Shown: positions 22,965-33,146 of the stretch, piece after piece
Layout: each line of letters begins with the position of its first letter
Position numbering within the stretch: the stretch's first letter is position 1
NCBI GenBank assembly: GCA_000827265.1
Contig: KN834867.1
Span: 55,036-119,035 of the forward strand
Reading direction: 5' to 3'
Length of the DNA stretch: 64,000 nucleotides
Origin: Collybiopsis luxurians FD-317 M1
Lineage: Eukaryota; Basidiomycota; Agaricomycetes; Agaricales; Omphalotaceae
The notes under the pieces: model-generated
Told to the model about the DNA's origin: nothing
The model's input: only the letters and a program-made list of their open reading frames with translations
Database searches by the model: none
Translations under genes and position numbers: made by a program

Positions 22965-24340
22965 ATGCCTGGCGTCCAACCTGGAAGCAAGATTCTCGTT
23001 ACTGGTTGCAATGGATTCATTGCAGCGTGGATTGTTCGGACGTTGTTAGAAAAAGGATATACCGTTCGCGGAACTGTTCGCTCTGAAGATAAAGGAATAA
23101 AATTGAAGGAGATTTTGAATGGGCTTGGAGAGGGACTTGGACAAGGGCTCGAATTCGTTGTGGTATCGGATATCGTCAAGGTATGTGTATTACCCTCGTT
23201 TAAGAGTGCTGGACTGTGATAGAAGCGGGAATGCCACTTTGCAGGAAGGTGCATTTGATGAAGCTGTGAAAGGTGTCGACGCTGTGGTTCATACCGCTTC
23301 ACCTGTAATGCTCAGCGCTGAAGCGGATCCGCAAGGTGAGCTTGTTCGTCTTATTCTAGTGGTTCCCTTTTATCTAAAGGATATATACAAGAGATTATCC
23401 AGCCAGCTGTTCGAGGAACGCGAAGTATTCTGAATAGCACTCTCAAGCAAGGAAACGACAATGTTCGTCGACTCGTGTTTCTTTCTTCAACTGCGGCGGT
23501 CCTTGAAATTCACCCGGAACCGACGACATTTAGCGAGAAGGATTGGAACGATCAATCGGTACGGGAGGCGGAAGAACTAGGCAAGAAAGCACCACCAATG
23601 TCCAAATATCGCGCGAGCAAATCGCTGGCTGAACGAAGTATGGTTACGGTTTTTTTTTCTGTGGATGACGGGCCCAGGGATGCTGATCTATTGCATGATA
23701 ATTTAATTCTCATTTACTAGCTGCTTGGAAATTCATCGATGATAACCGGGGTAAACTGAATTGGGATTTAGTAGTTTTTAATCCTCCGTTCGTGAGTATT
23801 TTCTTTTCCTGACCTGAACCCGAAAAAGATGACGTTTGACAGGTATTTGGTCCAGTCATACACGATGTTTCTAGTCCATCTGCGCTCAATGTTACCACCG
23901 CTATGCTGTACAATACCATTATCGGTAGAGGACCCCATGCAATGGACCTCACGACAAGTAACTGCTGGATCGACGTGAGAGATTTGGCCGAAGCGCATGG
24001 GTTGGCATTGGAGAAGGACCAGGAGGTAGCGAATGAAAGAATGCTTGTCACCGCTGGACCCTATGTGTGGCAGGAATGGGGTAAAATCCGCAGACCATTC
24101 ATTGGTAAAAAACTCATTCACTTCTTTCCTTTAGTTGATCTCGCCAACATCCTCGCACCTACTCACTTTCCATCCCATTCGAATCTTGCAAAAGGCAATC
24201 CCATTGTGGATCGGAGCAAGGTTGCTTATCGGATTTTGTACGATACTTCCAAGGCGCATCGACTGCTGGGTATCAAGTATCGGAGTAAGGAGGAGTGTTT
24301 GAAGGATACGTTGGCGGATTATGAGGCTCGCGGATGGTGA
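22965..24340 (+). CDS. NADP-dependent reductase, extended SDR family (copy 2)
   Basis: Predicted exons: 22965-23180, 23245-23335, 23392-23637, 23721-23791, 23843-24080, 24135-24340. Every exon has exactly the same length as in copy 1 and the protein is again 355 aa without stops. The Rossmann motif [11 protein letters not shown], the SSTAAVLE strand and the [10 protein letters not shown] active-site segment are all identical; differences are scattered conservative changes (for example I to L in FISS/FLSS, E to D in AEAH/AEAD). Both copies keep splice sites and frame, so both look functional. Substrate is unknown; the closest described activities are dihydroflavonol, cinnamoyl-CoA and methylglyoxal reductases. 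Confidence 0.88.
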
Positions 24341-24514
24341 CACGCCGTTCGGTTCGCAAATCCGCAGGGACGGAGATATGGGGAAAGTAGGGAAGAGCCT
24401 TGCTTGCGAAATATTATATACGCTTTTTTTTCCAGTACTACTATAAGGATTGCGTTGAATTCCTCCTCTTCTGCCTTTGGAAGTTGTACGATATGATCCG
24501 TTGAAAGGGGTTTG

Positions 24515-25581
24515 AGGTTACCATCGGGCTTGTTCCATCTGGCCTTTGCACATATACAAGGATGACAACTCCCTCAAGCTATTTTTCCAGAAGAAGACTT
24601 GATTGATAAGTTTCTTAGTTTTCTTTTCTCCTGGGTGTTCTCTTAGCAGATGGTCATGATACACAGCCATTATATCGCTGCGCAGCATCCCATGATTTGG
24701 AACATATATCCTTCCCTTGCATTTTAACGACCCATCCTCAAACTTGAATGAGAATTCTCCTTCATTGCAAGTTCCTCTTGTGCATCCTTTGTATATTCAT
24801 CTTGCGGAGCATCATGTACTTGTGCTATTAGTAATTCCTTGTTCATCATGATATTGCCATTTAACTGTTCCAGCCTTGGGATGAGTATTTTTCCCCTTCC
24901 AGAATTTTTGCCAAGTTTTGCTCCGCACCCTTTTTTGGATACATATCAGAATGATGAGTAAGAGCATCTGGTTTTGAACCTAACATCCCTGGTCAGTAAT
25001 TGATGCAGAAATTGTATTCCAACAAGGACTCTGACCAATGTGCTTGGTGCGCTGAAGGCTGCTTTGTTGTAGTAAAATACTGGAGATTATTGTGGTCAGT
25101 GTATGCTTGAACTACAAAGTGAGAACTTTTGCAATATACTCTCCAGATTTTGAACATCAGCAAGATTTACCTTCAGCCCAGGCTGTCCAGAGACACCCCC
25201 CAAATCCTGGGCAGTTTTGAGGTGCTCTGAGAGCTCTGGTCATCTCTGAGAGCAGCTGGAAAGCTCTGAAAGCAAAGGAAGAGCTTTCAGAGTTCCCAAA
25301 GAGCCTCGAATTTGGGGGGTGTCTCTGGGCAGCCTGGGCTGAAAAGTAGTTTTGCTGATGAAGCATTCCATGATAGCTAGGAGCTCTTTCTTGTAAATAT
25401 TGTAATTCATCTCTGCCTGCATCATTGTCTGCAAATGAAATGCAACAGGATGTAGCTCTCCTGTTGCTAGATTAAGTTGTGAAAGAATTCCCGCAATGGC
25501 CCAGTCTGACACATTCCATTCTAAAATAATTGGAAAGTCTGGATTGAAATGTGCAAGAACAGGAGCTTGCATGAAAGAGGT
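24515..25581 (-). pseudogene. Ty3/gypsy polyprotein fragment, interrupted by a small element
   Basis: This is the second-segment counterpart of 2200-3062. The RNase H start (QAPVLAHFNPDFPI, SDWAIAGILSQ, ELHPVAFH, YKKELLAIMEC) is read at 25572-25366. It is then broken by the insertion at 25163-25361, and the downstream integrase-head part follows at lower coordinates. It has no function. Confidence 0.8.
25163..25361. mobile_element. 199-bp foldback-like insertion
   Basis: Copy 1 of the segment reads straight through this site (near 2845), whereas copy 2 has 199 extra bases flanked by AGCA at 25159-25162 and 25362-25365. The ends are long imperfect inverted repeats: TTCAGCCCAGGCTG..CCAGAGACACCCCCCAA at the left and its complement, ending CAGCCTGGGCTGAAAA, at the right. 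It has no coding capacity, so it is a small MITE or foldback element. Related CAGCCTGGGCT and AAAAAGCCCT motifs occur at 26630 and at 37710-37915. Confidence 0.75.
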
Positions 25582-25914
25582 TCAAGGTTCAGGTTCAGGT
25601 TCACCTGAACCAAACCTGCAAGGGTTTGGAGGCCAAGGTATGTATCTAAAAGAGACAGATTGATTTTTTCCATATTTTCTATGGTCAGTGACTCATAAAT
25701 AAGGGAAAAAAACTTCTTCAATTCATTCTCTAAGTCAACAAATTCAAATCATATGTGATATGTTATTACACTATTATTTATTACCAGTAATTGAGATAAA
25801 AAGCTGATCTCTTGGACAATGTAACAACCTGCCAGGTCCTTTTGGAGTGAATAAACACATGTGGGTAGCAAAGATTCAAGCTATGGAGCTTAAAAAATAC
25901 TTATGTATTCAAAC

Positions 25915-26103
25915 TGTTAAGGAACACCCATGCTGTTGGTTGTCTGGCCACTCTGCATATACTTACTCTGTCTGCATTACCTCAATCTGTAGCTTTGATT
26001 CCATTCACTCAAGTTACTTACATAGCTATATATTTGTTGTAGCTAGTATTATTCAATTGAGCTTGCTTGCTTTCCCCTCAAGGTTGCCATTTGTTTTCCA
26101 ACA
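25915..26103 (+). repeat. Solo LTR-like repeat
   Basis: This is the counterpart of 3397-3585, with TGTTAAGGAACACCC at the start and TTTTCCAACA at the end. No second copy lies downstream, so here it stands alone after loss of the internal part or replacement of the right end. Confidence 0.65.
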
Positions 26104-27024
26104 GATTATGAGACTCAGACTTACCACCTGCTGACTCTGATTTTTCTGTCTCATTGCTGCACTCTCATATGCCCGTCGCCACACTCATTGACAGTGTCCA
26201 TTACCAGTCTCTTCACTGTTGCCAGCTCCAGTGGGTGCTCCATGTTTGCCGCATCTGTATACACCTGTTGCCATCTTGGGAGCCCCATTTGTTTGCCAAA
26301 TTTTTGCACTCATCATTGCCATCATGCCAGATTGTAGTGATGAAAAGATTATTTTGAAGGATGATCAGTCAAAGGATTTGTAAGGAAATTGGTTGATTCA
26401 GAGGAAGGCGGAGCTGAGAAAAAAGGAGGTTTTAGGTTAGCTTTTGAAACATACAGCAGAGTCAGCTGGCCAGGATGTGGATCTGATTGGACAGCCAGTG
26501 GGGCTGGAGCTGATGACTGGGAAGAGTAGCTGAACTGAACCACAGCAACACTGACAATGGAGCACCACACACTTACTCCTCATGATGGTCAAATGTTTCA
26601 CTACCATATCCTGGAAGCTCTTCATCAGGAAAAAGCCCTATAGCCCAGGCACTTATGGGTTACTCTCAGGCAGCTTGAGGCTTCTCAGGGGCTCTGGGCT
26701 CCACAGGCTACCCAGGCAGCCAGAAGCTACCCCCCCCTATCCTGTGGAGCCTGAGAGTCTCTGAGGATCCCTGAGGCTGCCCTGAAGATCCCTTGGTATC
26801 TTTGAGGTGTCCTGAGGCTTCAACATATGAATAGGAAATAATAAAATACACTTTCATCTGTTCTTCTACTTACCATACTCTATATATCCTACTCTTGTAC
26901 TGCTTCTTATATACTGTAGTATTGTATTTTATTATTTACTTGTAATGGTACATTGTTGCCTATTACTTCAACTTTCCTAGTCAGCTATCACACTTTGAGT
27001 ATAGTCTAATATACTAATGTAAGC

Positions 27025-29020
27025 TTTGTACTGACTTATCATACTCCAGAACAGTATATTTGTATAGTACAAAGCCTATACATATGTACATAATATATAT
27101 ACAATAGGTCATAATAATATTGTGCATGTTTTGACCATGGGAAATTTTTTTTTACTGTAGACAGTTCACAGTGAGCTCATCATGTGATTTGTAAAAAAAA
27201 AGTGAAAACCTCTGCATAATTCCAATCAAATAAATATTCTGGTTGTGTATTTACATAAGAATAATACATAACCTTATATTTACAATATAACTTTGTATAA
27301 TTTGTAGCATTTAAAATATTTCTGCTTCTGGGATCCTCAGGGACCTCAGGCCACTTTCAAACATCTTCAGGCACCTAGGAATTGGCCCAAAACTTGGGAA
27401 GCCTACGCAACCTAAGTTACAAGTGCATGGAATGGAATGGAATGCCGAGTTTCTGCTGTGATGATTTTGTGCCTGATCCAAGACGGGCAATTTTTAAATG
27501 GATCTAAATTTTGCATTTTATATTATTTTGGTTAGTATACTTTACATTAATGGTCCGGGAAAGCTATGTACATGCTGAAAAGGGCACAAGTACTGCCACA
27601 CATTAGCATTGGCCCACTATCACATCAAGTAACTTGGAGTGCCTGAGAGTGCCTCAGGGTGCCTAGGATTTGGCCAATTTCCTGGTGCCCTCAGGCTTCT
27701 TGTATTTGCCTGGGCTTAAGATACTTTTCCTGATGTTCTCTCACAGAAGGGTACTCTTCTTCTGAGCTTTCCTCAAAGCAACTTATGATGCAGCTCTGGC
27801 AGCCATGTAGTGTGGCATGCCATGCATGGGTGGTGGACTGAGGTAAATCTTGTTCCATACTGGGTAGACTGTGGTCATCTATCCCTTCCTGAGTTGGGTT
27901 CATGAGTAGCTCCAGACATCTTGATGATGGTTTGACACTGCTATTTTATTTGACCTGAGCCAGATTATAGTGTAAAGGTAGTTGTTAATATAAATGTAGT
28001 ATGGACTAAGTGGTGGAAGGAAATAATAAGCCTCTTGGTCTTGCAGAGGAGCATTACAGTGTTCTGCCAATCAGTCTTCTGCAGTTGAGAGTCAATATGT
28101 GTGGAGTAGTATGCGAGTAGTTGAGCCCAGTATACCAATGGAATCAGTGAAAATATGAGCCCGAGACAACATTGTGTAGACATCGGCGAGGGCTTTCAGA
28201 TGTTGTGCAAGCACTCAAATGTACATTGTTGCAAAAATAGAATCTTTTTCTCAGATACAGAAAACTAGAAATACAGAATAGACAAAGAAACCAAGACAGG
28301 AACAGAAACAAGGCACAGGTCAGATTGTAATGGTTCAGTCAATTACAGTGTAAAGTCCTAGTATTCCTATATGCAACCTTATATAGAGAAACTAAAACCC
28401 ACAAAATTATCAAAGAAAGGTAATCTACTGTTAGGGTAATCTATTGCAGTGCGCATAGCAAGACAGAAGGATATAGGTAAGACGCGGATGATATCGGTTA
28501 ATCGGGTCTTCCACGGGAATAGATTTGGATGGCCGACAGCTAGTTTGTGATGGGATGGCGAGATGCCACATGATGAGGATGCTCCGCTTGTACCACAGAC
28601 AGCATATACTCAAAAAAATAGGGTATGGACATAACAGAAATAATGCAAATACTTATTACATTCTAGAGCATTAGTCGGTATTTGGAATTCCTTGAGTAAT
28701 GGAACAGTGCTAAGTCACGAATCTGGCCCCTTGTGCTCAAATCCTACACTACGTTCTAGCTGAATCAACATTCAAATGATTTCATTACTTCCATGTCCTT
28801 TTGATACACTGTACTGTATGGGGCTCATTATGCATTTTATTGTGTTTGGTCAACTCAATTGGGGCAGAAAGATAAATTAATATTAGGGAGTGGAAAGAGA
28901 GCAGTGGAAAGAGAAAGAATACAGGCAAATGTGCTCGTAAATGTGGCACGATGCGCAGATAAGATATTGTAATGATAGGGTGTAAGGTCCGTCCACCCGT
29001 GCCGCTCAACCGGTCAGCAC
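27025..29020. other. No gene recognised
   Basis: This is AT-rich DNA containing the dispersed repeat at 27417-27630 and CTGAGG-type GC-richer patches near 27335-27420 and 27630-27720. A minus-strand frame at 28183-27965 has a hydrophobic start but no family match. Confidence 0.45.
27417..27630. repeat. Dispersed repeat, copy 2
   Basis: This is the second copy of the sequence at 20968-21190, starting AAGTGCATGGAATGGAATGG. The two copies lie outside the 4.6-kb duplication, so they spread independently. Confidence 0.7.
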
Positions 29021-29023
29021 TGT

Positions 29024-29034
29024 CATATATATAA
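29024..29034 (+). promoter_or_regulatory. TATA-like box of the flavin monooxygenase
   Basis: The run CATATATATAA lies 56-66 bp upstream of the predicted start at 29090, a reasonable distance for a fungal TATA element. Confidence 0.4.
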
Positions 29035-29089
29035 CATATCCACATGAACGGCGACTAAACCCCATTCTGTTGCCTCTGCACATTTCGCC

Positions 29090-31138
29090 ATGAGCATGAG
29101 CGAAAATTCTTACAAGGAAAATGGGTAAGTCAGTTATTATTCGAGCTTAGAAGTTCATGGTGACACGATCGAATCGTTCCGTAGAGTTACCATAGAGGAA
29201 AAATACCATCTAGAACGCGAAAAACGGTTTCACAATGGTGGTCTTAGTCAATATATGACTATCGAGGAGGCACCCTCAAAATTCCACAGCTTCCAGGAGG
29301 ATCCATGGCTGGATCCTCAGAGAGTATCAGACTCATTCCGTTCCATCATTGTTTCGCATCAAGCAGGAAAATCGCAGACGAAAAGCTTGTCGGACTCCGG
29401 TGTCCAAAAGACCAAAGTCTTAATCCAAGGGTGTGGCTTTGGTGGGCTTCTTGCGGGTATACATCTTATTGAAACAAACAGGTTCAAGCCCAAAGATGTT
29501 GTTTTTGTGGATAATGCATGTGGTTGGGGTGGTACCTGGTATTGGAATAGATTTCCGGGGGTAATGTGCGATGTCGAGTCCTATATCTACTTGCCGTTGC
29601 TGGAGGAAATGGAATACATCCCGAAGCACAAGTATTCATATGGGGAGGAGATCAGAGAATATACTGAGATGATGGCAAAGAGATGGGGTTTGTACGATAG
29701 GGCAGTGTGGAGAACATCATTGGGAGGCTTGAAATGGAACGATGAAAGCAGGGAGTGGGTAGCAGAATTGTCTACGAGAGTGAGAGATGGAGAGGATAAT
29801 AGAGAAATCAAATCAAATCTGCGTGCACAGTTTGTGTATGCTGGAACCGGATCTTTCAATGTTCCCCACCTTCCTCGTATTCCTAATATCGAAGACTACT
29901 CCGGCCAAGCTTTCCACACTGCTCGTTGGAATTTCTCGATCACCGGAGGGTCCCAATCCAACCCTTCGCTTCACAACCTGAAAACCAAGTCGGTAGGCAT
30001 TATAGGCACAGGAGCTACGGCTGTCCAAGCTGTTCCTGAACTTGCCAAGTGGTCCGGCCATCTCTACGTATTCCAACGGACCCCTTCCCAAGTCGACATT
30101 CGAGGACAGCACATAACCGATGCGGGATGGTTTAAAAGTAATGTAGCGACCACGAGAGGCTGGCAGCGCTTGCGTACAGAAAACTTCTGTGCATTCATGA
30201 TGAACAAACATCCACAGCCCGTGGTAAACCTTGTCCACGACGCGTGGACCAATATGGCCTCATATCGTGCGCGTTCCGGTGGATACGACGAAGTAACGCT
30301 GGCAAAGGTGGGCGAGTACTTGGAGAAGCTTCATGCGGAAGATTTACCTCGGTCTGATCGTATTCGAGCCCGGGTGAGCGAAATTGTAAAGGACCGTCAG
30401 ACGGCGGAGAGTCTCAAGGCATGGTACCCAGGATGGTGCAAGAGGCCAGCCTTTCATGATGACTACCTTCCCACGTTCAACTTGCCAAATGTCACTCTCG
30501 TTGATACTGATGGGAGGGGAATCGAGGGTATGACATCTCGAGGGCCAACTGTTGCTGGTACTGAATATCCGGTTGATGTACTTATCTTTTCCACCGGATT
30601 TGTCAGTCCTACAGTTGGCTCAGTAGCTTCACGAGCTGGAATCAGTGTTATAGGGCGAGGTGGAAAACATTACGACAAGAAGATCGAGGAGCGGGGAGTT
30701 ACAACGTTGCACGGAGTTGTGAGTAGGGATTTTCCAAATCTTTTCTTCCCTGGGCCATACCAGGCAGGCTTTAGTGCAAACCAAACGTTTCTGCTGAATC
30801 AAATGGCGCGACACGCTGCGTACATGATAGGAGAGGCAATAAAGAGGGCAGAGAAGGAAGGAGGTCATGTGGATTGTGTGACAGTAGAACCATATGAAGA
30901 GGCGGAGGAAGAATGGTCTATGAAAGTTGCTGGAACTGCATTCAAGATGGCCCCTTTAATAGGATGTACACCATCTTACATAACAGCGGAGGGAGAGATT
31001 GAGAAGCCAATTCCCGGAATTGATCCTGTTAAGGGCGCAAGGAGATCAGTATGGGGGAAGGGGGTGATCGATTTCGTGGAGTTCCTAGAGCATTGGAGGA
31101 CCGAAGGAGATATGAAGGGTTTGGAAGTATCGTATTAA
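29090..31138 (+). CDS. Baeyer-Villiger-type flavin monooxygenase
   Basis: Predicted exons: 29090-29124 and 29185-31138, 662 aa. The first ATG of the long frame (29255) would drop 35 residues that are open and in phase across a GTAAGT...TAG intron, so the upstream start is preferred. FAD site GCGFGG is at residues 94-99, followed by the GGTWYWNRFPGVMCDVES segment. The Baeyer-Villiger fingerprint YSGQAFHTARW is near 250-260 (consensus FxGxxxHxxxW, first Phe here Tyr). NADPH site GTGATA is near 286-291. The C-terminal part has LIFSTGF and FPGPYQAGFSANQTF. Such enzymes insert oxygen next to a ketone, giving esters or lactones, using FAD and NADPH. Length fits the fungal group with an N-terminal extension. 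A broken reductase copy lies 300 bp downstream. The substrate cannot be read from the sequence. Confidence 0.9.
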
Positions 31139-31445
31139 ATAGATCTCAGCTCGTAACCAATGAGTAAACTTCTCAAGTTACACATAATATTGGATTAGAT
31201 GCTCACCAGACTCCGCGCCTTCTCCACTCGTAGTGTCTCAAAATCTAAGAATGGTCTTGTATCTTTTCGCTTGCAGCAATCATAAAGGCAGCTCAACGAA
31301 GGTGAACGACAAAAATTTCAAGCCAGCTCTAGGCGAATGATCAAAAGATCAGTCAGCGAGAACTCTGTACAATGCATGGGCACTATAACAGTATTTACTA
31401 GTAATGATAATCATTAAAATGATGACGTCTGAGCAATTCGGTTTG
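31139..31445. other. Spacer between monooxygenase and reductase remnant
   Basis: This is the 3' flank of the monooxygenase. No gene, repeat or RNA was seen. Confidence 0.5.
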
Positions 31446-31449
31446 ACAG

Positions 31450-31945
31450 GTATTTGGTCCGGTCACACACGATGTTTCTGGTCCATCTGATCTCAATGTT
31501 ACTGCCGCTATGGTGTACGATACCGTCATTGGTAGAGGACCCCTTGCAATGGACCTGACGGTAAGTGACTGCTGGATCGACGTGAGAGATTTGGCCGAGG
31601 CGCATGTGCTGGCTTTGGAGAAGGACAAGGAAGTAGCGTGAAAGGATGATTGTCACCGCTGGACCTTATATGTGGCAGGAATGGGGTGAAATCCGCATAG
31701 CATTCAATCGTAAAATATTCAGACTTACTTCTCTTTCAGTTGATCTCGCCAACACCCTCGCACGCACGCACCTTCCATCTCATTCAAATCTCCCAAAAGG
31801 CATCCCTATTGTGGATCGCAGCAAAGCCGCTTATCGGATCTCGTACGATACTTCCAAGGCTCATCGACTACTGCGTATCAAGTATCGGAGTAAGGAGGAG
31901 TGTTTGAAGGACACGTTGGCGGATTATGAGGCGCGCGGGTGGTGA
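31450..31945 (+). pseudogene. Reductase remnant (copy 3, exons 5 and 6 only)
   Basis: This matches the last two exons of the intact reductases, including the preceding TTTGACAG acceptor and the intron at about 31688-31739. It starts abruptly near 31440 with no exons 1-4. A 2-base loss after the codons GTA GCG (about 31638) shifts the frame and brings in a TGA, so it is dead. Similarity runs past the stop codon to about 32035, as in the 3' flank of the other copies, so this is a DNA-level duplicate and not a processed copy. Confidence 0.85.
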
Positions 31946-32039
31946 TACGCGGTTCGGTTCGTAATCTGGCAGGGATGGAGGAGTCGGAAAAGTAGGGAAG
32001 AACTTGGCATGCGAAATATTATACACGCTTTTTTGCTGT

Positions 32040-33146
32040 CAACAATTCAAGGACCTCGGCGATCCCGATGGACCTTTTTAAGAAGGTCAAAGCTGTTTAT
32101 ATCATGCATCCTGTATAACAGGCCGGTACCAACGTTTACCTATCAGTCGTGCAGAAAAAGCTGCCTGAACCTGATGCAAAATATGGCCCCAACATTGACC
32201 ATGGGACCAGAATCGCCGTTATCGAGGGGAGTTGGAGATATCGTCGATTGCGACGACGGGCAATACTGCCGACACGGCCTTGCCCTGGAGGACATAGGAC
32301 AGCAGGGCGTTGACGGTAATGGGACGTTTAGTTTTTCCATAAACCTCGTAAGCCCGGGACAAATCGAGTGAGGTCAATGCTCGGTACGGAACCATCAACA
32401 TTGGCGTGCCTTTGCAGTCTTTGGCACCATGCTGGGCAAAGAAAGGTTGACAATGGAAACATCCTTTGAGTCAGGGATCAGAGAAATGCTGATCCTGACT
32501 CTTGACCCTTGTTGACCCTTGAGCTTGGTCGGGTCGGGTCGACCCATGCTGGGTTGGGTCGCGGGTCAGTGACCCTACCATGCACAACCCTAACATCAGT
32601 TTAGAGAGCACGTTCAGAGCCTGAGAGCTTTGGCATGTGGTAGGTAGAGGAGTCGGCACAATGCGAGGATGAAGAGACGTAAGAGGAGGTGGGGTGAGAG
32701 AAAACAATGGCTTCCTTAGAGGGTACAGAAGAGAGGCGGCTGCCAGCACGAGACAATCCATAGGACACGGCTCGCCTCAAATTCAAGCCTGCTGCCTTAG
32801 TCAAGTTGGAAGTCTGACGCTTTTGCAAATGTGTTCAAGGTTTTTCTTCTTGTAGATTCATAGTAGATATCACGCTTACGCCATCCAAAACAAGAATCAC
32901 TTGATCGCTATGGGCGATAGCAGTGTTTTACAGGCAGTGAGTCTGGCAAAAACTGGATAAGACTGTGTCTCTCTGAGCTGCTGCTATGTACCAACAACCA
33001 CGCTTCGTTCTAAGGTCTCTCGAATTGAGTACTTACACACTACAGTAAGTTTACGAAAACTCGTTATCAGGATCCGCGGCTAGACCAGTTGCATTGTCCG
33101 TGCACGGGGCTGCAAGCAGAGACAAGGAACATTAGTCGGAAGCTCC
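32040..33146. other. No gene recognised; short shared segment and low-complexity patch
   Basis: About 32080-32165 resembles 39590-39690. A short minus-strand frame (32401-32219, MLMVPYRALTSLDLSRAYEV) matches no family I know. A GGGTCGGGTCG-type simple patch lies near 32528-32575. Confidence 0.45.

Larger units (their letters stand above)
22331..27024. repeat. Segmental duplication, copy 2
   Basis: This is the direct repeat of 1-4645. The match ends around 27024, just after ATATACTAATGTAAG. Compared with copy 1 it carries the 199-bp insertion at 25163-25361, a smaller insertion at about 26630-26718 in the CTGAGG-rich part, different sequence at 26220-26520, and it lacks the right LTR. Confidence 0.9.

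Noticed and set aside
29420..30252. Minus-strand frames within the monooxygenase gene
   Set aside because: They are shadows of a well-supported plus-strand coding exon and lack any family motif.
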